DNA of 36,391 nt from Clostridia bacterium (GTDB lineage Bacteria > Bacillota > Clostridia > Oscillospirales > QAMX01). The position numbers were made by a program, and so were the translations under genes. The notes under the pieces were generated by a model. The model did not search any database. It saw only the letters and a list, made by a program, of their open reading frames with translations, and was not told where the DNA came from. Of the stretch, positions 1 to 5,617 are shown in pieces; position 1 is the stretch's first letter, and the number at the start of each line of letters is the position of its first letter. The DNA lies in contig JAFXIE010000143.1 in NCBI GenBank assembly GCA_017533425.1, positions 1 to 36,391 on the forward strand. The letters are read 5' to 3'.

Positions 1-289
1 GGATAAAGTATTCACCATTTTCTTTCAAAATCAGAATGGACAACCGTCTTGGCATACCAAACAGTTTGACGGCAAACACCTCGTTTGCGGTTTCGATGTA
101 AAGGTCGCATTTCTTTGCGTGCTTACTTCCAAGAAACCATAACGGATGTGTTACGTGAATTTTATAGTTTTTGCTTCGACACAGCCTTTTGATCTTGTAC
201 GCGCATTTCAATCGCTTGAAAAAGCAACGGATATACGGAAATAAGGCAATAACGGCAACAATGCCTATAAGTGCATACCAAAATTCCAT
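1..289 (-). CDS. Hypothetical single-pass membrane protein (partial, C-terminus outside window)
   Basis: An open frame runs from an ATG at 289-287 to the window edge without a stop, giving 96 codons. It begins MEFWYALIGIVAVIALF, a hydrophobic N-terminal segment of about 16 residues that should be a membrane anchor. A basic stretch rich in Lys, Arg and Cys follows (FFKRLKCAYKIKRLCRSKN), then a mixed soluble part. An AGAAGGA ribosome binding site lies 8 bases upstream of the ATG. It sits 75 bases downstream of deoD on the same strand with no terminator between them. The DNA is visibly richer in A and T than the neighbours, and the codons are A/T-ending more often. I do not recognise the family; Lys/Arg after the anchor suggests the bulk is cytoplasmic. 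That this is a real gene is fairly sure; its function is unknown. Confidence 0.6.
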   Translation of the reverse strand, partial: MEFWYALIGIVAVIALFPYIRCFFKRLKCAYKIKRLCRSKNYKIHVTHPLWFLGSKHAKKCDLYIETANEVFAVKLFGMPRRLSILILKENGEYFI

Positions 290-364
290 TTACATATCCT
301 TCTTTCGGTAAGTAATGTAGATCAGCGGTGTTTTACCAACGACCACAGGGTAAGCTGAACCGCC

Positions 365-1078
365 TCAATCCAGGCTGTGCGCCGTTTCCAGGGCGAGGGT
401 GATCATTTCATCAAAGGAATTCTGGCGCTCCTCGGCGGACAGTTCCTCCCCGGTGAGGATATGGTTTGATACGGTGCAGACCACCAGCGCATCCTTTCCC
501 AGCCTTGCGGCATTCATATAGAGGGCTGCGCCCTCCATCTCCACGGCCATGATGCCCATACCCGCCCAGCGGGCGTTGGCTGTCTCATCATCGCCGTAGA
601 AAACATCTGTGGACAGCAGATTTCCCACCCGGTGGCGGATGCCCATGCGCTTTGCGCAGGAAACGCAGGTCTCCAGCGTCTCATAGCTGCACAGAGGGGC
701 AAAGGTGCCGGGCAGATTATAATTTGCCGCGTAGTTTGAATCGGTGGAGCAGCCCATGCCGATGACCACATCGCGCACGCGAATATCCTCCCGCAGGGCA
801 CCGGCGGAGCCCACGCGGATGATATGATTCACCCCGAAGAATTTATAGAGCTCATAGGAATAGATGCCGATGGAGGGCATACCCATGCCGCTGGCCATGA
901 CGGAGACGGGCTTGCCCTTATAGCTGCCGGTATAGCCCTGAACCCCGCGAACGTTGTTGACAAGCTTTGCATTCTCCAGATACTTTTCCGCAATGAGCTT
1001 TGCCCGGAGGGGATCCCCCGGCATGAGCACGGTGGATGCAAAATCCCCATAAGCCGCATTGATGTGCGCTGTTGCCAT
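365..1078 (-). CDS. deoD: Purine nucleoside phosphorylase, DeoD type
   Basis: Phosphorolysis of purine (deoxy)nucleosides to free base and (deoxy)ribose-1-phosphate in the cytoplasm, for purine salvage. The protein has 237 residues, the normal size for the hexameric family, and opens with MATAHINA and the phosphate-binding MPGDPLRAK. It also has NNVRG, IRVGSAGAL, and VEMEGAALY, which contacts the ribose. The start is the ATG at 1078: GGAGG lies about 8 bases upstream, and a GTG three codons earlier is part of that ribosome binding site. Odd point: the catalytic Asp of the SDH motif (Asp204 in E. coli, which protonates purine N7) is Asn205 here (SNHILTGEE), while the partner Arg (EERQ, Arg217 in E. 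coli) is kept. The family call is firm; substrate preference may differ from the standard enzyme. Confidence 0.95.
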   Translation of the reverse strand: MATAHINAAYGDFASTVLMPGDPLRAKLIAEKYLENAKLVNNVRGVQGYTGSYKGKPVSVMASGMGMPSIGIYSYELYKFFGVNHIIRVGSAGALREDIRVRDVVIGMGCSTDSNYAANYNLPGTFAPLCSYETLETCVSCAKRMGIRHRVGNLLSTDVFYGDDETANARWAGMGIMAVEMEGAALYMNAARLGKDALVVCTVSNHILTGEELSAEERQNSFDEMITLALETAHSLD

Positions 1079-1154
1079 ATTCGGCACCTCCGATTTTCTG
1101 ATATTGTTGGATTTGTGGACTTCAGGCCGTCTTCGGATTTCCCAAAAAGCCCTG

Positions 1155-1163
1155 CCCCCCCCC
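1155..1163. repeat. C9 homopolymer tract in the deoD / isomerase divergent intergenic region
   Basis: Nine consecutive C residues lie in the 153 bases between the divergent deoD and isomerase starts. The tract is immediately upstream of the -35 box of the isomerase promoter and inside the deoD 5' leader. Tracts of this length are prone to slippage. Confidence 0.8.
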
Positions 1164-1164
1164 T

Positions 1165-1192
1165 TTGCGAATTCTGCAATTTATAGTATAAT
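1165..1192 (+). promoter_or_regulatory. SigA-type promoter for the isomerase gene
   Basis: TTGCGA (1165-1170) and TATAAT (1187-1192) are separated by 16 bases. They lie 40 bases upstream of the isomerase start codon. The complementary strand over 1183-1194 also contains TATACT/TATAAA-like boxes that could drive deoD, but I see no good -35 for them. Confidence 0.75.
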
Positions 1193-1231
1193 GTATTTCA
1201 GAAGAAAACACACATTCCGGAGGAAAGGATC

Positions 1232-1984
1232 ATGCGTCTTTCTGTTTGCATTCCCATGTTTTTCCGCGATATTTCGCCGGCAGAGGCCGTTTCGCACATA
1301 TCCGCCCTGGGTTTTGACGCCGCTGAGGTCTGGAAGCTGAAGGATTCCGATGTTCCGGCACTTTCCGAGGCGCTCTCCCGCTGCGAGGTGGAGCTGGCGG
1401 CCATGTGCACCGACTGCTTTGCCCTGACGGAGCCCCACCGGCGGCAGGAATATCTGGAGGGGCTGGAGGCCGCCTGTCGGCGGGCGCAGCTGCTCCGCTG
1501 CAAAAATCTCATCACCCAGTCGGGACAGGATACCGGAAAGCCGGCAAAAGAGCAGCTTTCCGCCATGGAGGAAACCCTCACCGCCGCCCTTCCCATTCTC
1601 GAGGCATACGGCATGCGGCTGCTTCTGGAGCCCCTCAACCGCCGCATCGACCATAAGGACACCTTTCTCTCTTCCTCGGCGGATGCCTTTGACCTTCTGC
1701 GGCGCATTGGCAGCCCCCGGATTTGCGTGCTCTTTGATCTCTATCATCAGCACATCACCGGGGAGAACCTTGCCGACGCGGTAACCCAAAACCTGCCCTA
1801 TATCGGCCACATGCACCTGGCCGGCAGCCGCGGCCGGCATGAATTCTGGGAGGGCGAGGTGGATTATCCCGCCCTGCTGCGGCAGTTTGATGCGGCCGGC
1901 TACACCGGCCTTGCCGGGCTGGAATACAGCCCGCTGCTGCCCCGGGAGGAGAGCCTTGCCCGGGCAAAAAATCTGCTTCTTTAA
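1232..1984 (+). CDS. TIM-barrel sugar isomerase/epimerase, hydroxypyruvate isomerase-like
   Basis: The protein has 250 residues and a single AP-endonuclease-family-2 (xylose-isomerase-like) TIM barrel. Its motifs match the hydroxypyruvate isomerase branch: Glu133 in LLLEPLN, Asp169-Leu-Tyr-His172-Gln in FDLYHQ, the GRHE..GEVDY segment, and Glu231 in GLEYSP, the expected divalent-metal and catalytic residues. Where Hyi enzymes usually have HIQ, this protein has HMH (His193-Met-His195), so one metal ligand may be His rather than Gln. Members of this fold interconvert ketoses, hydroxypyruvate or inositol-derived sugars, and the exact substrate cannot be read from sequence. AGGAAAGG lies 5-6 bases before the ATG, with a clear promoter further upstream. 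The gene stands alone and converges on the pseudouridine synthase gene with a 3-base gap and no terminator. Confidence 0.8.
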   Translation: MRLSVCIPMFFRDISPAEAVSHISALGFDAAEVWKLKDSDVPALSEALSRCEVELAAMCTDCFALTEPHRRQEYLEGLEAACRRAQLLRCKNLITQSGQDTGKPAKEQLSAMEETLTAALPILEAYGMRLLLEPLNRRIDHKDTFLSSSADAFDLLRRIGSPRICVLFDLYHQHITGENLADAVTQNLPYIGHMHLAGSRGRHEFWEGEVDYPALLRQFDAAGYTGLAGLEYSPLLPREESLARAKNLLL

Positions 1985-1987
1985 ACG

Positions 1988-2953
1988 TCAGTCCCGCACC
2001 CGGTCAAAGCCCAGGCTCTCGACAAAGGGCACATTTCTGACGGTGAACTCTCTGCCGTTTAAGTAGGCCAGGATGCCTGCCGGTGTTGTGAAGGAAAAGC
2101 GCAGCTTGTAGGCGCAAAGTGCCTGCTCATGCATCCGGCGGCGGCGGTTTTCCTCATAATCGCCGTATTTTCCGTCCCCCAGCAGCGGACAGCCCACCGA
2201 GGCCAGGGACACGCGGATCTGATGGGTGCGGCCGGTCAGCAGCCGACAGCGCAGAAGGGAGGCATTGCCCACCGTCTGCAGCGTTTCATATTCCGTCAGC
2301 GCCGTGCGCGCCCCGGGCTGCGGGGCATTGAAATGGCGAACGGTTTTGTCCCGCTCGTCCTTGCGCAGCCAGCATTTCAGCGTGCCGGAGGCAGGCGTCG
2401 GCCGGCCGAGCACGGCGCAGAGATAGTATTTGTCGATCTCCCGATCGCGGATTTTATCCGATAGGATCCGCAGCGCCTCCGCATTCTTTGCGGCGATGAC
2501 GATGCCGCAGGTGTTGCGGTCGATGCGGTTTGCCAGGGCGGGGGCAAAGGTATTCTCCGCCGCCGGGTCGTATTCCCCCCGGGCGGCAAGATAGCCCTGG
2601 ATGCGGGCAATGAGGGTATCCTGCGTACCGCGGTCATCCTCATGCACCACCAGTCCCTGGGGCTTCTCCGCCAGCAGGATATTTGCATCCTCATACAGGA
2701 TCTCCGGCGGCGGCAGATGGGTGGGCGGCAGGACGGCGGCAGGTCGCTCCAGCAGCTCATCCGGCAGATACAGGGCGAGCACATCCCCCTCCACCAGCCT
2801 GTCCCCCGGCTCACAGCGCTTGCCGTTGCGCTTGATATTTTTGGTTCGGATGGCCTTGATGGCCACCGTTGTCGGCAGATTGGGGAAGGCCGCGTGCACC
2901 ACGCGGTCCAGCCGGCGGCCGGCATCATTTTTTCCGATATGCAGTTCCCGCAT
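1988..2953 (-). CDS. RluA-family 23S rRNA pseudouridine synthase
   Basis: Isomerises specific uridines in rRNA to pseudouridine. The 321-residue protein has an N-terminal S4-like RNA-binding domain (about residues 10-70, with RRLDRVVHAAFP) and then the RluA catalytic domain. The catalytic Asp is Asp145 in NRIDRNTCG, a variant of the usual HRLDRxTSG. GRTHQIRVSLASVGCPLLGD (about residues 240-260) is the classic downstream motif. The start is the ATG at 2953, with AGGAGG 7 bases upstream; a GTG two codons earlier overlaps the ribosome binding site. RluC versus RluD and the target uridine cannot be decided here. Divergent from radC. Confidence 0.9.
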   Translation of the reverse strand: MRELHIGKNDAGRRLDRVVHAAFPNLPTTVAIKAIRTKNIKRNGKRCEPGDRLVEGDVLALYLPDELLERPAAVLPPTHLPPPEILYEDANILLAEKPQGLVVHEDDRGTQDTLIARIQGYLAARGEYDPAAENTFAPALANRIDRNTCGIVIAAKNAEALRILSDKIRDREIDKYYLCAVLGRPTPASGTLKCWLRKDERDKTVRHFNAPQPGARTALTEYETLQTVGNASLLRCRLLTGRTHQIRVSLASVGCPLLGDGKYGDYEENRRRRMHEQALCAYKLRFSFTTPAGILAYLNGREFTVRNVPFVESLGFDRVRD

Positions 2954-2988
2954 GCGCACACCTCCTGCTCTCTTTGCTTCTCTATGAA

Positions 2989-2997
2989 ATTATACCA
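2989..2997 (-). promoter_or_regulatory. Extended -10 promoter for the pseudouridine synthase gene
   Basis: Read on the minus strand this is TGGTATAAT, a TATAAT with a TGn extension, 36 bases upstream of the start codon. The -35 region at 17 bases spacing (TTTTCC) is poor, which is tolerated by extended -10 promoters. Confidence 0.6.
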
Positions 2998-3029
2998 CAA
3001 TGCGCGCAAAAGGAAAAGTGGCCTTCCGG

Positions 3030-3058
3030 TTGAAATGCGGCTCTTTTTGCGCTATACT
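3030..3058 (+). promoter_or_regulatory. SigA-type promoter for radC
   Basis: TTGAAA (3030-3035) and TATACT (3053-3058) are separated by exactly 17 bases. The -10 box ends 31 bases before the radC start codon. Confidence 0.8.
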
Positions 3059-3089
3059 TATACTCACCTGACAAAAAAGGAGATTTACC

Positions 3090-3842
3090 ATGCACGAAGG
3101 ACACCGCGAAAAGATGCGCACCCGGATTGAAAACTTCGGTCTGGATAGCCTCGCGGAGCATGAAATACTGGAAACCCTCCTCTATTTTACCATTCCCCGG
3201 GGTGATACCAATCCCACTGCCCATAAGCTCATTTCCACCTTCGGCAGTCTTGCCTCCGTGCTGGAGGCTCCGGAGGAGGAGCTGCTGGCCGTTGAGGGCG
3301 TCGGCCCCAAAACGGCGCGGCTTCTGACCATGCTTCCCCATTACAGCCGCGCCTATCTCGTTTCCAAGGGCAACAGCGACCGCCCGCTTTCCGAACCGGA
3401 GGCCGCGGGCCGCTATCTTCTGCCCTATTTTGTGGGCGAGAGCGAGGAAAAGGTTTATCTCTTATGCCTGGACAACCGCTGCTGTCCCATCTGCTGCAAA
3501 TGTGTCCACACCGGCAGCGTCAATGCCGTAGAGGTCAGCATCCGCAACATTGTCTCCATCGCCCTTTCCTACAATGCCACCGCCGTCATGCTGGCGCACA
3601 ACCATCCCGGCGGCGTTGCCATCCCCTCCCCCGATGATATAGCCACCACCGAAAAGGTGCGCCGTGCGCTGGAACCCGTCGGGATCCGTCTGGCCGACCA
3701 TTTTGTCTTCGCCGGCGGCGACAGCGAAGAGCGCAACCTGCTGGGAGACTTCACCTCCATGGCATACACCGGCGCTTTGAGAAAGGGCAGCGCAGATTCC
3801 GCACCCCGCGCCGCCCAGACCTGGCGCGTGCGGCAGGAATAA
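3090..3842 (+). CDS. radC: RadC-family (UPF0758) JAB/MPN-domain protein
   Basis: The 250-residue protein has the standard two-part RadC layout. The N-terminal helical part carries a helix-hairpin-helix (VEGVGPKTARLL, about residues 70-81). The C-terminal part is a JAB/MPN metalloprotease-like domain. The zinc-site motif is intact: His170, His172 and Asp183 in HNHPGG...PSPDD. Despite its name, the cellular role is not settled; DNA repair or competence links are debated. AAAGGAG lies 8 bases before the ATG, and the promoter has near-consensus boxes. The last 20 or so residues (after LLGDFTSMA) are a low-complexity extension not needed for the fold. The gene is monocistronic and followed by a repeat-rich spacer. 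Confidence 0.93.
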   Translation: MHEGHREKMRTRIENFGLDSLAEHEILETLLYFTIPRGDTNPTAHKLISTFGSLASVLEAPEEELLAVEGVGPKTARLLTMLPHYSRAYLVSKGNSDRPLSEPEAAGRYLLPYFVGESEEKVYLLCLDNRCCPICCKCVHTGSVNAVEVSIRNIVSIALSYNATAVMLAHNHPGGVAIPSPDDIATTEKVRRALEPVGIRLADHFVFAGGDSEERNLLGDFTSMAYTGALRKGSADSAPRAAQTWRVRQE

Positions 3843-3877
3843 ACGCAACCAAATATTTCCCCCGTACCGGCAAAACC

Positions 3878-3921
3878 GGGCGGCAGGTTGCCGCCCCTAT
3901 AAGTCTCCCGTAAGGTTTTCC
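3878..3921 (-). repeat. Interspersed hairpin repeat, copy A
   Basis: GGGCGGCA (3879-3886) pairs perfectly with TGCCGCCC (3890-3897) across a 3-base loop. A CCTA and then a tail ending in AAGGTTTTCCTC follow. The same hairpin-plus-tail arrangement recurs at 4241-4286 and in shorter form at 3938-3975. On the minus strand the unit reads as GGAAAACCT...CTATAGGGGCGGCA. It is probably one of the short palindromic intergenic repeats spread through clostridial genomes. Confidence 0.7.
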
Positions 3922-3937
3922 TCTTTTGCGGACAGTC

Positions 3938-3975
3938 GGGGACGCCTGTCCCTACAGAGTTCACGCAAGGTTGCA
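3938..3975 (-). repeat. Interspersed hairpin repeat, copy B (diverged, short stem)
   Basis: GGGAC (3939-3943) pairs with GTCCC (3948-3952). It is followed, as in copies A and C, by a CTAC and a GTTCACGCAAGGTT tail. The stem sequence differs from the other copies but the architecture and tail position match, so it looks like a variant unit 17 bases after copy A in the same orientation. Confidence 0.5.
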
Positions 3976-4170
3976 TAATATCTTGAAGATCGATTTTGCC
4001 CATACGAAGTTTCGTGATATCCGCACAGGCACTGCCGTCCCCCGGCGAATGCCCTATCCGTCAAATACCATAGCGCCAGAGACAAGAAGCAGGGCTTTAT
4101 CTATTTTGCAGTCCGGGGGTGGGTTCCAAGGGAGGGGGCGTAAGCCCACCTCCTTTTGGCGGTCTTTGGG

Positions 4171-4196
4171 GTACCTTTCTTCCGAAAGAAAGGTAC
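4171..4196. repeat. Perfect 11-bp palindrome with CCGA loop
   Basis: GTACCTTTCTT (4171-4181) pairs perfectly with AAGAAAGGTAC (4186-4196) across a 4-base loop. The flanks are not U-rich, so it is not a standard terminator. It lies between repeat copies B and C. Confidence 0.7.
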
Positions 4197-4240
4197 GAAC
4201 GATTCCTTCCTGTTATCCGTACATCGATTCATTGGAAAAA

Positions 4241-4286
4241 CGGGCGGCAGGTTGCCGTCCCTACCGGTTCCCCACAGGTTTTCCTT
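4241..4286 (-). repeat. Interspersed hairpin repeat, copy C
   Basis: GGGCGGCAGGTTGCCGTCCC (4242-4261) forms the same hairpin as copy A with one G-T pair. It is followed by CTAC and a tail ending ACAGGTTTTCCTT. Copy C is in the same orientation as copy A and about 360 bases away. Confidence 0.7.
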
Positions 4287-4290
4287 ATGC

Positions 4291-4331
4291 AAAAAAGCGC
4301 CATCCGGAAAATATCCGAATGGCGCTTTTTT
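4291..4331. terminator. Bidirectional intrinsic terminator
   Basis: AAAAAAGCGCCAT pairs with ATGGCGCTTTTTT, with CCGG/CCGA-flanked loop bases between. It has an A tract on one side and a T tract on the other. It lies 2 bases downstream of the stop codon of the minus-strand beta-helix gene and also faces any transcript from the radC side. Confidence 0.85.
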
Positions 4332-4333
4332 AT

Positions 4334-5512
4334 TTACGCAAGACCCATGGCCTTCTTTTCCTCCTCCGTCAGGGAGAAGAAGGTTTTGACATTTTCCACC
4401 GGCTTATTGGCCAGCATAGCAGTCCAGCGCTCCTCGCTTTCCATGACGCCGCCGATATTGTCCTTGATATAAACCTCTTCCTCATGCTCACCGAGGTCAA
4501 CCACATTCTGCTTCACGCTTGCTCCCTGCATGACGTTGTCCTTAATGAGGGAAGCGCGCAGATGGCGCAGCACAAGGCCGTAATCGGGGCCGTAATGGCG
4601 CACGCCAGCCTCGTCCTTTCCGTCGCGCCCGGCATGCAGGGTGTTGCCGGTAAAGACCAGGTTGACACATTCCTCCGCAAAGAAATGGCAGTTCTCATAG
4701 CCGGGCGCCTGCAGCTTGGGCGTAAAGATGCCGGAGCCGGAGCGGTTGAAGGTGTTGCCGGTGACGGTGATATTGCGGTTGTAGCGGTCGGCATCCCTGG
4801 TGTAGATCTTCAGCTGCGGGCCGCCGGAGCGGTCAAACTGGTTGCAGGTGATGGAGGTGAACTTGGAATTGCGCATATGCAGGCCGCCGCCCATATTCCA
4901 CTCGATGCGGTTGCCGTAGAAAACGGTGGAGGAGAACATTTCGCCGCCCTCCACGCCGCAGTTTTCATTGCCGGAGAACCAGTTTCCGCTGATGAAGGCA
5001 TCCCATCCGTCCTGATAGAGGCCATTGTAGGAATGGGAGAGCATATTGTTGCGGATGGTGGAGCACCAGACGTGGTTGAAATAAACAGCCGAGCCGGAGA
5101 AGCCGTGAATCCGGCAGTTTTCGATGGTGGGGGTATCTTCTTCCCCGGCGGCATCGTAGATGGGGTGGTCGATCATGACGCCGTGAACGCCCTTGCCGAG
5201 CTTTTCGCCCTCCAGACCGAGATCGCGCACCACGGCGCCGACGGCGCAGGTGAGATTGAGCACGCAGCGGGCATCCCCATCGGCCAGCGTCAGGCAGGAG
5301 GCATTGGGACGGCGGAAGCCCCAGGCATCAAAGCCCCGGATGGTGGTTCCCCGATGCATCAAAAGATCCTTGCAGCGGTAATTTCCCGGGGGAACGATAA
5401 CCGCGCCGCGAACCTCTCCCGCCGCATCCAGCGCCGCCTGGATGGCTGCCGTACAGTCAAACTTTCCGTCGCCGATGGCGCCGAATTCCGTGATGTCGAA
5501 GACATTGGTCAT
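4334..5512 (-). CDS. Right-handed parallel beta-helix protein, pectate-lyase-like superfamily
   Basis: The 392-residue protein opens with the Pectate_lyase_3 signature region: FDITEFGAIGDGKFDCTAAI, then VIVPPGNY at about residues 48-55. It continues in beta-helix coils with Asn ladders (IRNNML, ISGNWF, FYGNRIEWN, ITCNQFD, VTGNTFN, FTGNTL, IKDNVM). The fold is typical of polysaccharide lyases, GH28-like hydrolases and epimerases; no catalytic set can be assigned. There is no signal peptide or membrane segment, so it should be cytoplasmic unless exported unusually. The start is the ATG at 5512 with GGAGGT 9 bases upstream; longer in-frame starts run through the promoter region. It has its own extended -10 promoter and terminator, so it is monocistronic. 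The fold is confident, the function unknown. Confidence 0.82.
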   Translation of the reverse strand: MTNVFDITEFGAIGDGKFDCTAAIQAALDAAGEVRGAVIVPPGNYRCKDLLMHRGTTIRGFDAWGFRRPNASCLTLADGDARCVLNLTCAVGAVVRDLGLEGEKLGKGVHGVMIDHPIYDAAGEEDTPTIENCRIHGFSGSAVYFNHVWCSTIRNNMLSHSYNGLYQDGWDAFISGNWFSGNENCGVEGGEMFSSTVFYGNRIEWNMGGGLHMRNSKFTSITCNQFDRSGGPQLKIYTRDADRYNRNITVTGNTFNRSGSGIFTPKLQAPGYENCHFFAEECVNLVFTGNTLHAGRDGKDEAGVRHYGPDYGLVLRHLRASLIKDNVMQGASVKQNVVDLGEHEEEVYIKDNIGGVMESEERWTAMLANKPVENVKTFFSLTEEEKKAMGLA

Positions 5513-5545
5513 GTTCCTCGTACCTCCGCATATCATATTTTTCCC

Positions 5546-5554
5546 ATTATAGCA
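5546..5554 (-). promoter_or_regulatory. Extended -10 promoter for the beta-helix gene
   Basis: The minus strand reads TGCTATAAT: a TATAAT with a TGn extension, 34 bases from the start codon. The -35 position at 17 bases spacing falls in the T tract of the preceding terminator, so the promoter begins where the upstream gene's terminator ends. Confidence 0.6.
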
Positions 5555-5567
5555 CATGCTGCAGCGC

Positions 5568-5604
5568 AAAAAAAGATGCCTGTGCAAAAAACACAGGCAT
5601 CTTT
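5568..5604. terminator. Strong intrinsic terminator of the foldase gene
   Basis: AAAGATGCCTGTG (5572-5584) pairs perfectly over 13 bp with CACAGGCATCTTT (5592-5604) across a 7-base loop. T tracts follow on both strands (seven on the minus side; CTTTTTTT on the plus side after GG). It begins 14 bases downstream of the foldase stop codon on the minus strand. Confidence 0.93.
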
Positions 5605-5617
5605 GGCTTTTTTTGCT

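Larger units (their letters stand above)
3843..4290. other. Gene-free spacer downstream of radC with interspersed hairpin repeats
   Basis: No credible gene lies in the roughly 490 bases between radC and the stop codon of the beta-helix gene. Short open frames here contain peptides that are just translated repeat sequence. The stretch holds three related hairpin repeat units, one long perfect palindrome and an imperfect GC-rich hairpin near 4131-4153 (GGAGG...CCTCC), and it ends in a bidirectional terminator. The remainder (about 3976-4120) shows nothing I recognise. Confidence 0.75.

Noticed and set aside
3569-4085. Short minus-strand frames over the radC tail and the repeat spacer
   Set aside because: Their peptides come from translating the interspersed hairpin repeats; no ribosome binding site and no conserved domain.
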